Below, one piece after another: positions 1 through 7,649 of a stretch of 34,158 bases of DNA (positions are counted from its first letter, which is position 1; the number at the start of each line of letters is the position of its first letter). The position numbers and the translations under genes are program-made. This DNA is from Streptococcus mitis SK597. GTDB lineage: Bacteria; Bacillota; Bacilli; Lactobacillales; Streptococcaceae. The DNA lies in NCBI RefSeq assembly GCF_000148545.1, contig NZ_AEDV01000001.1:1-34158 (forward strand), in the 5' to 3' direction. Under the pieces are notes generated by a model. That model was not told the DNA's origin and ran no database searches. It saw only the letters and a list, made by a program, of their open reading frames with translations.

Positions 1-107
1 AAGTCAAAAATTATTATATAGAAGCAAGAGAGTTATGTAAGATTTATAACAATCCTTTAATGTTGATGAAGATAGAAAATTATTTGAAAGAATTAGATAC
101 TGTTTAG
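1..107 (+). CDS. C-terminal end of a probable PlcR/Rgg-like (TPR) regulator, partial
   Basis: An open frame enters from the left edge (first full codon at base 3) and stops at TAG 105-107. The visible 34 residues end in KIENYLKELDTV and are helical and charged, rich in Tyr, Leu, Lys and Glu, like the last TPR-type repeat of Rgg/PlcR peptide-sensing regulators. From memory, pneumococcal genomes carry a putative PlcR-type regulator just outside this cluster, which supports the call. The DNA-binding domain is not in the window, so the identity rests on position and tail composition only. Confidence 0.5.
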   Translation, partial: VKNYYIEARELCKIYNNPLMLMKIENYLKELDTV

Positions 108-151
108 TTAATCTTGACATTATAGTTTTTCTGAAACGTTAAATAACCTGT

Positions 152-184
152 AAGGCTGATAGTGAAATGAATACTATCAGCCTT
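152..184 (+). terminator. Rho-independent terminator-like hairpin after the partial regulator gene
   Basis: A perfect 12-bp stem (AAGGCTGATAGT at 152-163, ACTATCAGCCTT at 173-184) with a 9-nt loop follows the stop codon by about 45 bp. The downstream T-tract is weak (ATTTC), so termination may be partial. Confidence 0.7.
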
Positions 185-195
185 ATTTCAAATTT

Positions 196-309
196 ATATT
201 CTTCGAAAATCTCTTCAAACCACGTCAGCTCTATCTGCAACCTCAAAACAGTGTTTTGAGCAACCTGTGCCTAGCATCCTAGTTTGCTCTTTGATTTTCA
301 TTGAGTATT
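196..309 (+). repeat. BOX repeat element, internally shortened (copy 1)
   Basis: The element begins ATATTCTTCGAAAATC and ends GATTTTCATTGAGTAT, the imperfect inverted ends of pneumococcal BOX elements. The inner TCTGCAACCTCAAAACAG and CTAGTTTGCTCTTTGATT stretches are typical of the same family. At about 114 bp it lacks roughly 40 bp of centre present in the copy at 28718-28868. With the terminator before it and the promoter after it, it fills the gene-free stretch 108-412. Confidence 0.85.
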
Positions 310-382
310 AGTCTCAGGTGTTTGTTTAGCGTCTAAAAGAGACATTTGAGAAGATTGGAAACAGTTCTCTCTTTTCTCCGAG

Positions 383-388
383 TATAAT
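383..388 (+). promoter_or_regulatory. -10 box (TATAAT) for the membrane-protein gene at 413
   Basis: TATAAT lies 24 bp before the start codon and is followed by a GGGAG ribosome binding site at 401-405. No convincing -35 at 17-bp spacing is seen; TTGGAA at 355-360 is too far (22 bp). Confidence 0.5.
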
Positions 389-412
389 GATTGGTAGGAA
401 GGGAGATAAAAG

Positions 413-1033
413 ATGAAATCAATGAGAATCTTATTTTTGTTAGCTTTAATTCAAATCAGTTTGAGTAGCTGTTTCCTATGGAAAGAATGCATCTTGTCCT
501 TTAAACAAAGTACAGGTTTTTTCATCGGAAGTATGGTCTTCGTTTCAGGAATCTGTGCCGGAGTAAATTATCTTTATACCCGTAAGCAAGAAGTCCATAG
601 TGTCCTAGCCAGTAAGAAGTCGGTGAAGCTTTTTTATAGTATGTTACTCTTAATTAATTTGTTAGGAGCTGTTCTTGTCTTGTCAGATAACTTGTTCATC
701 AAAAATACGTTGCAGCAAGAATTAGTTGACTTTTTATTGCCATCCTTCTTTTTCCTATTTGGACTAGATTTGCTGATTTTTTTACCCTTGAAAAAATACA
801 TGCGCGATTTGCTTGCTATGCTAGACAGAAAAAAGACAGTTTTGGTGACTATTTTAGCAACACTTCTCTTCTTAAGAAATCCAATGACCATTGTCTCACT
901 TCTGATTTATATTGGACTGGGTTTGTTTTTTGCAGCCTATCTTGTCCCAAATTCTGTTAAAAAGGAAGTTTCCTTTTATGGTCATATTTTCCGAGATCTT
1001 GTATTGGTCATTGCTACGCTCATTTTCTTTTAG
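413..1033 (+). CDS. Polytopic membrane protein of unknown function
   Basis: 206 residues, strongly hydrophobic, with about six membrane segments: near residues 5-22, 34-54, 74-94, 106-126, 142-160 and 163-178, plus a hydrophobic C-terminus ending LVLVIATLIFF. Short basic loops (YTRKQE, KKYMRD, DRKK) suggest alternating topology. I recognise no catalytic motif and no family. The start at 413 has a GGGAG site 7 bp upstream; an ATG three codons later is possible. BOX elements in the same orientation flank it (196-309 and 1067-1198), and it has no close partner gene. A hypothetical membrane protein occupies this position in pneumococcal genomes, from memory. Confidence 0.75.
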   Translation: MKSMRILFLLALIQISLSSCFLWKECILSFKQSTGFFIGSMVFVSGICAGVNYLYTRKQEVHSVLASKKSVKLFYSMLLLINLLGAVLVLSDNLFIKNTLQQELVDFLLPSFFFLFGLDLLIFLPLKKYMRDLLAMLDRKKTVLVTILATLLFLRNPMTIVSLLIYIGLGLFFAAYLVPNSVKKEVSFYGHIFRDLVLVIATLIFF

Positions 1034-1066
1034 AGAAAGCTTGTTTTTATGGATGTTATGATGGTA

Positions 1067-1198
1067 ATACTCTTCGAAAATCTCTTCAAACTACGTCAGC
1101 TCTATCTGCAACCTCAAAACAGTATTTTGAGCAGCCTACGGCTAGCTTCCTAGTTTGCTCTTTGATTTTCATGCTTTTCATGATTTTCATTGAGTATA
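1067..1198 (+). repeat. BOX repeat element (copy 2)
   Basis: Same family and orientation as copy 1: it starts ATACTCTTCGAAAATC and ends CATTGAGTAT. Near the right end, TGATTTTCAT recurs (TTTGATTTTCATGCTTTTCATGATTTTCATTGAG, split by a short insert), a local duplication of about 18 bp. It separates the membrane-protein gene from the tsaE promoter. Confidence 0.85.
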
Positions 1199-1234
1199 AG
1201 TTTAGCAGGAAAATAGACACAAAAGAAAAGTTTT

Positions 1235-1243
1235 TGGTATAAT
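1235..1243 (+). promoter_or_regulatory. Extended -10 promoter of the tsaE operon
   Basis: TGG-TATAAT (TATAAT 1238-1243) is an extended -10 box. The start codon of tsaE follows after only six bases (AAGAAT), so a typical transcription start would fall at or next to the A of the ATG. Confidence 0.65.
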
Positions 1244-1249
1244 AAGAAT

Positions 1250-1693
1250 ATGTACACAAAAAATGAAGAAGAGCTGCAAGCCTTAGGGGAGCGCTTGGGT
1301 CATCTATTAGAAAAGAATGATGTTTTAATCTTAACTGGAGAACTGGGCGCAGGTAAAACGACCTTTACTAAAGGACTTGCTAAAGGTTTACAGATTTCTC
1401 AAATGATTAAAAGTCCAACCTATACTATCGTAAGAGAGTACGAAGGTCGTCTTCCGCTTTATCACCTAGATGTTTATCGAATTGAAGGAGATGCTGATTC
1501 TATTGATTTGGATGAGTTTCTCTTTGGTGGCGGGGTGACTGTCATCGAGTGGGGAAATCTCTTAGGAGATGCCTTGCCAGATACTTATTTAGAGTTGGAA
1601 ATTCTAAAAGAAGCAGATGGACGCCGTTTAAATTTTCAGGCAAAGGGTTTGCGTGCAGAAAAGCTTTTAGAGGAGCTTCAACATGGAGTATGA
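1250..1693 (+). CDS. tsaE: TsaE, ATPase of tRNA threonylcarbamoyladenosine synthesis
   Basis: 147 residues, normal for TsaE. Walker A is GELGAGKTT at residues 30-38; IKSPTYTIVREYEG and LYHLDVYRI, and the VIEWGNLL motif near residue 97, are family signatures. In the t6A pathway TsaE binds the TsaB-TsaD complex and hydrolyses ATP to reset it, giving the t6A37 modification of ANN-decoding tRNAs. It is the first gene of a tight operon: the next ORF begins inside its 3' end (11-nt overlap). No ribosome binding site precedes the ATG; with the -10 box only six bases away the mRNA is probably leaderless. Confidence 0.93.
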   Translation: MYTKNEEELQALGERLGHLLEKNDVLILTGELGAGKTTFTKGLAKGLQISQMIKSPTYTIVREYEGRLPLYHLDVYRIEGDADSIDLDEFLFGGGVTVIEWGNLLGDALPDTYLELEILKEADGRRLNFQAKGLRAEKLLEELQHGV

Positions 1694-2201
1694 ATTGCTC
1701 ATTAGGGAAGCAGAAATTGAAGATGCGGCTGAGTTAGTGACATTTTTAAATCGTGTCAGTGTAGAAACAGATTTTACCAGTCTGGACAGGAATGGCATTT
1801 TGATGACAGATACTGAGATGGAGTTATTTTTGGATAAACAGGCTCACTCGGAAAATCAAATCACTTTACTGGCCTTGCTGAATGATGAAATTGCTGGTAT
1901 TGTAAATATTACAGCTGACCAGCGTAAGAGAGTCCGTCATATTGGAGATTTCTTCATTGTGATTGGAAAAAGATATTGGAATAATGGATTGGGAAGTTTG
2001 TTGCTAGAAGAAGCGATAGAGTGGGCACAAGCAAGTGGCATTCTGCGTCGTCTCCAACTGACTGTCCAAACTCGTAATCAAGCTGCATTTCATCTTTATC
2101 AAAAGCATGGCTTTGTCATTGAAGGTCGCCAAGAGCGTGGAGCATATATAGAAGAAGGGAAATTTATCGATGTTTACTTGATGGGTAAACTGATAGATTA
2201 G
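1683..2201 (+). CDS. GNAT-family N-acetyltransferase
   Basis: 172 residues with a complete GNAT fold: an N-terminal REAEIEDAAELVTFLN start, a beta-4 region around IGDFFIVIGKRYWNNGLGSLLLEEAIEWA (the Q/RxxGxG/A-type acetyl-CoA loop is represented by YWNNGLGS), and motif B RNQAAFHLYQKHGFVIEGR. The C-terminal VYLMGKL tail is common in spermidine- or RimJ/L-like acetyltransferases. Substrate unknown. It overlaps tsaE by 11 nt, so translation is probably coupled, and the LCP gene starts 7 bp after its stop. Confidence 0.88.
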   Translation: MEYELLIREAEIEDAAELVTFLNRVSVETDFTSLDRNGILMTDTEMELFLDKQAHSENQITLLALLNDEIAGIVNITADQRKRVRHIGDFFIVIGKRYWNNGLGSLLLEEAIEWAQASGILRRLQLTVQTRNQAAFHLYQKHGFVIEGRQERGAYIEEGKFIDVYLMGKLID

Positions 2202-2208
2202 TAGAAAT

Positions 2209-3225
2209 ATGGTTAAAAAAATTATTGGAATGGTGCTAGCTTTTCTAGCTGTGACAGTTTTGGGTGTCGGTGTTTTTGCGTATACTATTTATCAGCAAGG
2301 CACACAAACCTTATCAAAGACCTATAAAAAAATCGGAGAAGAAACCAAGGTTATTGAAGCAACAGAGCCTTTGACAATTCTGTTAATGGGGGTTGATACT
2401 GGGAATGTAGAGCGTACAGATCAGTGGGCTGGAAATAGTGATTCCATGATTCTCTTGACTGTCAATCCACATACTAAGAAGACCATGATGTTGAGTTTGG
2501 AGCGTGATATCCTGACTAAAATTCAACATAAAGATGGTAGTATTGAAGAAGCGAAGTTAAACGCTGCCTATGCTGGTGGCGGTGCAGAACTTGCTATAGA
2601 AACAATTCAAAAGATGATGAATATCCATATCGATCGCTACATTATGGTTAATATGCAAGGATTGCAACAATTGGTCGATGCAGTGGGTGGGATTACGGTT
2701 AATAATACACTAGGTTTCCCAATCTCTATCAGTGACCAAGAAGAATTTAACACCATTTCTATCGGCGTTGGAGAACAGACAATAAATGGAGAAGAAGCGC
2801 TTGTTTATTCACGCATGCGTTATCAAGACCCAGAAGGAGACTATGGTCGTCAAAAGCGTCAGCGTGAAGTCATTCAAAAAGTTGTTGAAAAAGTTCTTAG
2901 TTTGAATAGTGTCAGTCACTATCAGTCTATCTTAAAAGCCCTAAGTACTAATATGCAGACTAATATTGATTTATCTGCGAAAAGTATTCCAAGCTTGTTG
3001 GGCTATAAAGATTCATTTAAAACCATTGAATCTCAACAATTAAAGGGCGAAGGAGAGATGTTGCAAGGTATTTCTTACCAGATTGTTTCGAGAGAGCATA
3101 TGTTGGAAATGCAGAATATACTGCGACGTTCTTTGGGGCAAGAAGAAGTCACTCAGCTTGAAACAAATGTTGTCTTATTTGAAGATTTATTTGGACGAAC
3201 ACCTGTTGGTGACGAAGACAATTAA
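2209..3225 (+). CDS. LytR-CpsA-Psr (LCP) family cell-wall polymer ligase
   Basis: 338 residues. A single N-terminal membrane helix (about 4-27) leads to an extracellular LCP domain: ILLMGVDTG, NSDSMILLTVNPHTKKTMMLSLERDI, and YSRMRYQDPEGDYGRQKRQREVI, holding the Asp and Arg residues that bind the polyprenyl-pyrophosphate head group. LCP enzymes move teichoic acids or capsule from the undecaprenyl carrier to peptidoglycan. In pneumococci the LCP gene upstream of cinA-recA is usually called lytR or psr. The ribosome binding site before ATG 2209 is weak (GTAGAAAT), so coupling to the upstream gene is likely. A terminator follows. Confidence 0.92.
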   Translation: MVKKIIGMVLAFLAVTVLGVGVFAYTIYQQGTQTLSKTYKKIGEETKVIEATEPLTILLMGVDTGNVERTDQWAGNSDSMILLTVNPHTKKTMMLSLERDILTKIQHKDGSIEEAKLNAAYAGGGAELAIETIQKMMNIHIDRYIMVNMQGLQQLVDAVGGITVNNTLGFPISISDQEEFNTISIGVGEQTINGEEALVYSRMRYQDPEGDYGRQKRQREVIQKVVEKVLSLNSVSHYQSILKALSTNMQTNIDLSAKSIPSLLGYKDSFKTIESQQLKGEGEMLQGISYQIVSREHMLEMQNILRRSLGQEEVTQLETNVVLFEDLFGRTPVGDEDN

Positions 3226-3242
3226 CTTTCTTACTATAAATA

Positions 3243-3279
3243 AAAAAATCAATCGTGGGAAATTTCCTGCGATTTTTTC
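3243..3279 (+). terminator. Terminator of the tsaE-GNAT-LCP operon
   Basis: AATCGTGGG at 3251-3259 pairs with CCTGCGATT at 3265-3273 (two wobble pairs), followed by TTTTTC. It ends 8 bp before the ComX box and so separates the housekeeping operon from the competence operon. Confidence 0.7.
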
Positions 3280-3286
3280 AAAAAAA

Positions 3287-3294
3287 TACGAATA
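3287..3294 (+). promoter_or_regulatory. ComX (SigX) combox of the late competence operon
   Basis: TACGAATA is an exact match to the streptococcal combox recognised by the alternative sigma factor ComX. It follows a T-rich stretch, lies 17 bp before the cinA start and just ahead of the GGAGG site. In pneumococcus this box drives cinA-recA-dinF-lytA during competence (established knowledge). Confidence 0.9.
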
Positions 3295-3311
3295 GATAGG
3301 TAGGAGGAAAC

Positions 3312-4568
3312 ATGAAATCAGAAATCATTGCTGTTGGAACAGAGATTTTGACAGGACAGATTGTCAACACTAATGCCCAGTTTTTATCGGAAAAATTAGC
3401 AGAGATTGGGGTAGATGTATATTTTCAGACGGCTGTAGGAGACAACGAAGCCCGTCTCTTATCCCTGCTTGAGATTGCCAGTCAACGTAGCAGTCTGGTG
3501 ATTTTGACAGGTGGTTTGGGGCCAACTGAGGACGATTTGACCAAACAAACTCTGGCTAAATTTTTAGGGAAAGAATTAGTCTTCGATCCTCAGGCCCAGG
3601 AGAAGTTGGATGTCTTTTTTGCCCAGAGACCAGACTATGCCCGAACACCGAATAATGAAAGACAAGCTCAAATTGTAGAAGGAGCGACTCCACTGCCAAA
3701 CGAAACAGGACTGGCTGTGGGAGGAATGTTAGAGGTTGAAGGAGTGACCTATGTTGTCCTTCCAGGTCCACCAAGTGAATTGAAACCTATGGTCTTAAAC
3801 CAACTTCTACCTAAGTTGATGACAGGGAGTAAGCTATATTCCCGAGTTCTTCGTTTCTTTGGGATTGGCGAAAGTCAGTTGGTTACGATTTTGTCTGATT
3901 TGATTGATAATCAAACCGATCCTACCTTGGCACCTTATGCTAAGACAGGAGAGGTAACCTTGCGTCTGTCAACAAAGGCTAGCAGTCAAGAAGAAGCGAA
4001 TCAAGTGCTGGATATTTTTGAACATCAAATCTTGGATCGCCAGACCTTTGAAGGACTTTCTTTACGAGACCTTTGTTATGGTTATGGGGAAGAAACTAGT
4101 TTAGCCAGCATTGTGGTAGAAGAACTGAAAAAACAAGGGAAAACTATCACGGCTGCAGAGAGTTTGACAGCAGGTCTTTTCCAAGCGACCGTGGCGAATT
4201 TTTCTGGAGTTTCAAGTATATTTAAGGGTGGTTTTGTGACCTATAGCTTGGAGGAAAAATCAAAAATGTTGGATATTCCTGTCAAGGATTTGGAAGAACA
4301 TGGTGTAGTGTCTGAATTTACAGCTCAGAAGATGGCTGAGCAGGCACGAATCAAGACCCAGTCAGATTTTGGCCTTAGTTTGACTGGAGTGGCAGGACCA
4401 GATAGCCTAGAAGGGCACCCAGCTGGGACAGTCTTTATAGGCTTGGCACAGGAGCATGGAACTAAGGTCATCAAGGTCAATATTGGAGGTAGAAGTCGAG
4501 CAGATGTACGTCAGATTGCGGTTATGCATGCCTTTAACCTAGTTCGCAAGGCTTTATTAAGTGACTAA
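3312..4568 (+). CDS. cinA: CinA, competence-damage-inducible protein
   Basis: 418 residues, full length. The N-terminal MoCF-like domain holds [28 protein letters not shown] and the [10 protein letters not shown] loop; the C-terminal CinA domain (about 260-415) starts at [19 protein letters not shown] and contains TGVAGPD. CinA-family proteins act as NMN deamidases or ADP-ribose pyrophosphatases, and in pneumococcus CinA brings RecA to the membrane during transformation. First gene of the competence operon, with an AGGAGG ribosome binding site at 3302-3307 and 54 bp before recA. Confidence 0.95.
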   Translation: MKSEIIAVGTEILTGQIVNTNAQFLSEKLAEIGVDVYFQTAVGDNEARLLSLLEIASQRSSLVILTGGLGPTEDDLTKQTLAKFLGKELVFDPQAQEKLDVFFAQRPDYARTPNNERQAQIVEGATPLPNETGLAVGGMLEVEGVTYVVLPGPPSELKPMVLNQLLPKLMTGSKLYSRVLRFFGIGESQLVTILSDLIDNQTDPTLAPYAKTGEVTLRLSTKASSQEEANQVLDIFEHQILDRQTFEGLSLRDLCYGYGEETSLASIVVEELKKQGKTITAAESLTAGLFQATVANFSGVSSIFKGGFVTYSLEEKSKMLDIPVKDLEEHGVVSEFTAQKMAEQARIKTQSDFGLSLTGVAGPDSLEGHPAGTVFIGLAQEHGTKVIKVNIGGRSRADVRQIAVMHAFNLVRKALLSD

Positions 4569-4572
4569 CTTT

Positions 4573-4581
4573 TGATATAAT
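4573..4581 (+). promoter_or_regulatory. Extended -10 promoter ahead of recA
   Basis: TGATATAAT lies in the cinA-recA gap, 41 bp before the recA start. It can supply basal recA expression outside competence. The -35 region is poor, as is common with an extended -10. Confidence 0.6.
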
Positions 4582-4622
4582 AGTAGATAAGTCTGAGGAC
4601 CATTAGAATGTAGGAGAATAGA

Positions 4623-5789
4623 ATGGCGAAAAAACCAAAAAAATTAGAAGAAATTTCAAAAAAATTTGGGGCAGAACGTGAAAAAGCCTTGAATGACGCT
4701 CTTAAATTGATTGAGAAAGATTTTGGTAAGGGTTCAATCATGCGTTTGGGGGAACGTGCGGAGCAAAAGGTGCAAGTGATGAGCTCAGGTTCTTTAGCTC
4801 TTGACATTGCCCTTGGTTCAGGTGGTTATCCTAAGGGACGTATCATCGAAATCTATGGGCCAGAGTCATCTGGTAAGACAACGGTTGCCCTTCATGCAGT
4901 TGCGCAAGCGCAAAAAGAAGGTGGGATTGCAGCCTTTATCGATGCGGAACATGCCCTCGATCCAGCTTATGCTGCGGCCCTTGGGGTCAACATTGACGAA
5001 TTGCTCTTGTCTCAACCAGACTCGGGAGAGCAAGGTCTTGAGATTGCAGGGAAATTGATTGATTCAGGTGCTGTAGATCTTGTCGTGGTCGACTCAGTTG
5101 CGGCCCTTGTACCTCGTGCGGAAATTGATGGAGATATCGGAGATAGCCACGTTGGTTTGCAGGCTCGTATGATGAGCCAGGCCATGCGTAAACTTGGTGC
5201 TTCTATTAATAAAACCAAAACAATTGCCATCTTTATCAACCAATTGCGTGAAAAAGTTGGAGTGATGTTTGGAAATCCAGAAACAACTCCTGGTGGACGT
5301 GCTCTGAAATTCTATGCTTCAGTGCGTTTGGATGTTCGTGGCAATACACAAATTAAGGGAACTGGTGACCAAAAAGAAACCAATGTTGGTAAAGAAACTA
5401 AGATTAAGGTTGTAAAAAACAAGGTAGCTCCACCGTTTAAGGAAGCCGTAGTTGAAATTATGTACGGAGAAGGAATTTCTAAGACTGGTGAACTCTTGAA
5501 GATTGCAAGCGACTTGGATATTATCAAAAAAGCAGGGGCTTGGTATTCTTACAAAGATGAAAAAATTGGGCAAGGTTCTGAAAATGCTAAGAAATACTTG
5601 GCAGAGCACCCAGAAATCTTTGATGAAATTGATAAGCAAGTCCGTTCTAAATTTGGCTTGATTGATGGAGAGGAAGCGTCAGAACAAGATACTGAAAACA
5701 AAAAAGATGAAGCAGCTCAAGTAGACTCTGTGAATGAAGAAGTAACTCTTGACCTAGGCGATGAGCTTGAAATCGAAATTGAAGAATAA
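4623..5789 (+). CDS. recA: RecA recombinase
   Basis: 388 residues. Walker [10 protein letters not shown] is at residues 79-87; the Walker B strand [10 protein letters not shown], the loop-L2 region [22 protein letters not shown] and the typical acidic C-terminus ([13 protein letters not shown]) are all present. RecA coats single-stranded DNA and carries out strand exchange in repair and in transformation. The sequence looks intact and is nearly the same as pneumococcal RecA from memory. A GGAG site lies before ATG 4623. It follows cinA in the ComX operon and has its own promoter. Confidence 0.98.
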   Translation: MAKKPKKLEEISKKFGAEREKALNDALKLIEKDFGKGSIMRLGERAEQKVQVMSSGSLALDIALGSGGYPKGRIIEIYGPESSGKTTVALHAVAQAQKEGGIAAFIDAEHALDPAYAAALGVNIDELLLSQPDSGEQGLEIAGKLIDSGAVDLVVVDSVAALVPRAEIDGDIGDSHVGLQARMMSQAMRKLGASINKTKTIAIFINQLREKVGVMFGNPETTPGGRALKFYASVRLDVRGNTQIKGTGDQKETNVGKETKIKVVKNKVAPPFKEAVVEIMYGEGISKTGELLKIASDLDIIKKAGAWYSYKDEKIGQGSENAKKYLAEHPEIFDEIDKQVRSKFGLIDGEEASEQDTENKKDEAAQVDSVNEEVTLDLGDELEIEIEE

Positions 5790-5796
5790 GCTGTCA

Positions 5797-5824
5797 AAGT
5801 AGTGGAGAAATCCACTGCTTTTTC
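5797..5824 (+). terminator. Terminator between recA and dinF
   Basis: AGTAGTGGA (5798-5806), GAAA tetraloop, TCCACTGCT (5811-5819), then a short T-run. In pneumococcus long cinA-to-lytA transcripts are known, so read-through during competence is expected. Confidence 0.8.
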
Positions 5825-5868
5825 GATTCTTTGTTCAAGAATTCAGATTGCCTATAGTTTGCTGTTTC

Positions 5869-5897
5869 TTGTCGCTCCACTAGAAAGTTGATATAAT
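5869..5897 (+). promoter_or_regulatory. Promoter of dinF
   Basis: TTGTCG (5869-5874), a 17-bp spacer ending TGA, and TATAAT (5892-5897). The dinF ATG begins six bases after the -10 box, the same layout as at tsaE. Confidence 0.7.
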
Positions 5898-5903
5898 AGC
5901 CTT

Positions 5904-7274
5904 ATGAATAAAAAACGAACAGTGGATCTGATTCATGGTCCGATTCTTCCCTCGCTTGTGAGTTTTGCCTTCCCAATCTTGCTGTCTAATATCTTTCAGC
6001 AACTCTATAACACTGCTGATGTCTTGATTGTTGGGCGTTTTCTTGGTCAAGATTCCTTGGCTGCAGTAGGGGCGACAACTGCCATTTTTGACCTGATTGT
6101 AGGTTTTACTCTTGGTGTTGGCAATGGCATGGGAATTGTCATTGCTCGCTATTATGGGGCTCGAAATTTCACTAAAATAAAGGAAGCAGTAGCAGCTACC
6201 TGGATTTTAGGCGCTCTTTTAAGTATTGTGGTTATGCTGCTGGGCTTTCTTGGATTGTATCCACTCTTGCAATACCTAGATACCCCTGCAGAAATTCTTC
6301 CCCAATCCTATCAATATATTTCTATGATTGTGACCTGTGTTGGTGTCAGCTTTGCTTATAATCTTTTTGCAGGCTTGTTGCGGTCTATTGGGGACAGTCT
6401 AGCTGCCCTTGGTTTTCTGATTTTCTCTGCTCTTGTCAATGTGGTTCTGGATCTCTATTTTATTACGCAATTGCATCTGGGAGTTCAATCTGCGGGACTT
6501 GCTACCATCATTTCGCAAGGTTTATCAGCGGTTCTCTGCTTTTATTATATCCGTAAGAATGTGCCAGAACTTTTGCCTCAACTCAAGCATTTCAAATGGG
6601 ACAAGGCCTTATACGTCGATCTCTTGGAGCAAGGTTTGGCTATGGGCTTGATGAGTTCAATTGTATCTATCGGCAGTGTGATTTTACAGTCTTCTGTTAA
6701 TACCTTTGGTGCAGTGATTATTAGTGCCCAGACGGCAGCTCGACGCATTATGGCCTTTGCCCTTCTTCCTATGACCGCTATTTCTGCATCAATGACGACC
6801 TTTGCTTCTCAGAATCTAGGAGCTAAGCGACCAGACCGGGTTGTTCAAGGACTTCGAATCGGCAGTCGTTTAAGTATATCCTGGGCAGTTTTTGTTTGTA
6901 TCTTCCTCTTTTTTGCCAGTCCAGCCTTGGTTTCATTCTTGTCTAGTTCGACGGATAGCTACTTGGTAGAAAATGGCAGTCTCTATCTGCAAATCAGTTC
7001 AGCCTTCTATCCCATTTTGAGTCTCTTATTGATTTATCGCAATTGTTTGCAGGGGTTGGGACAAAAAGTCCTTCCGCTGGTTTCTAGCTTTATCGAACTA
7101 ATCGGGAAAATCGCTTTTGTGGTCTTGATTATCCCTTGGGCAGGCTATAAGGGAGTTATCCTTTGCGAACCCCTTATCTGGGTTGCCATGACCATTCAAC
7201 TTTATTTCTCACTGTTTCGTCACCCTTTGATAAAAGAAGGCAAGGAAATCTTGGCAGCAAAAGTACCATCCTAG
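5904..7274 (+). CDS. dinF: DinF, MATE-family efflux protein
   Basis: 456 residues with the twelve-helix MATE fold. N-terminal signatures are GPILPSLVSFAFPILLSNIFQQLYNTADVLIVGRFLG; the second half repeats the fold from about residue 235. MATE proteins export cations, drugs or toxic compounds using Na+ or H+. In pneumococcus dinF belongs to the competence and damage-inducible operon between recA and lytA. There is no ribosome binding site and the promoter abuts the ATG, so the monocistronic mRNA may be leaderless. The last 13 codons are duplicated, in degenerate form, just upstream of yebC (12362-12400). Confidence 0.95.
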   Translation: MNKKRTVDLIHGPILPSLVSFAFPILLSNIFQQLYNTADVLIVGRFLGQDSLAAVGATTAIFDLIVGFTLGVGNGMGIVIARYYGARNFTKIKEAVAATWILGALLSIVVMLLGFLGLYPLLQYLDTPAEILPQSYQYISMIVTCVGVSFAYNLFAGLLRSIGDSLAALGFLIFSALVNVVLDLYFITQLHLGVQSAGLATIISQGLSAVLCFYYIRKNVPELLPQLKHFKWDKALYVDLLEQGLAMGLMSSIVSIGSVILQSSVNTFGAVIISAQTAARRIMAFALLPMTAISASMTTFASQNLGAKRPDRVVQGLRIGSRLSISWAVFVCIFLFFASPALVSFLSSSTDSYLVENGSLYLQISSAFYPILSLLLIYRNCLQGLGQKVLPLVSSFIELIGKIAFVVLIIPWAGYKGVILCEPLIWVAMTIQLYFSLFRHPLIKEGKEILAAKVPS

Positions 7275-7330
7275 CTTGATTTGCTAAATAAAATCCATTT
7301 CCTCTAGTGAAAATCGAAAAAACTTGTGTT
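7236..7330 (+). repeat. Left copy of a 95-bp direct repeat flanking lytA-ply (dinF 3' end)
   Basis: This copy comprises the last 13 dinF codons (7236-7274) and 56 bp of downstream DNA. It aligns without gaps to 12362-12456: 85 of 95 bases match by hand count, and 7279-7330 is identical to 12405-12456. The coding part has nine... mismatches in the coding end and in four bases after the stop account for all ten differences. The repeat ends in CTTGTGTT; here it continues CTCTCC, whereas the right copy continues into the yebC -10 box. Confidence 0.95.
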
Positions 7331-7385
7331 CTCTCCTTTAGTTTGGTCTTGAAAATAGTTTAACAGACTTTTGACTTCTTTTATA

Positions 7386-7394
7386 TGATATAAT
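7386..7394 (+). promoter_or_regulatory. Extended -10 promoter of lytA
   Basis: TGATATAAT (TATAAT 7389-7394) in a T-rich context, about 255 bp before the lytA start. The nearby TTGACT at 7371-7376 is too close (12 bp) to serve as its -35. The same region acts upstream of lytA in pneumococci, from memory, in addition to read-through from cinA-recA-dinF. Confidence 0.6.
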
Positions 7395-7426
7395 AAAGTA
7401 TAGTATTTATGAAAAGGACATATAGA

Positions 7427-7546
7427 GACTGTAAAAATATACTTTTGAAAAGCTTTTTAGTCTGGGGTGTTATTGTAGATAGAATGCAGACCTTGTCAGT
7501 CCTATTTACAGTATCAAAATAGTGCGTTTTGAAGTTCTATCTACAA
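7427..7546 (+). other. Structured leader of lytA
   Basis: Two inverted repeats lie in the long untranslated stretch between promoter and gene. GACT..AAAAA pairs with TTTTT..AGTC (7427-7462). A perfect 12-bp repeat TTGTAGATAGAA (7473-7484) / TTCTATCTACAA (7535-7546) encloses about 50 nt, part of which (CAAAATAGTGCGTTTTGA) resembles the core of a BOX element. No open frame is seen. With the repeat and promoter this accounts for the gene-free stretch 7275-7649. Confidence 0.55.
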
Positions 7547-7649
7547 GGCCAATCGTGACTAGGATTGTATTCTTTATGAGGTAGAAATAAAGGAGTTTCT
7601 GGTTCTGGATTGTAAAAAATGAGTTGTTTTAATTGATAAGGAGTAGAAT

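Noticed and set aside
196-1198. Repeated elements as a CRISPR array
   Set aside because: The two units are over 100 bp each, lie 750 bp apart with a gene between them, and match BOX ends; there are no short regular repeats or spacers anywhere in the window.
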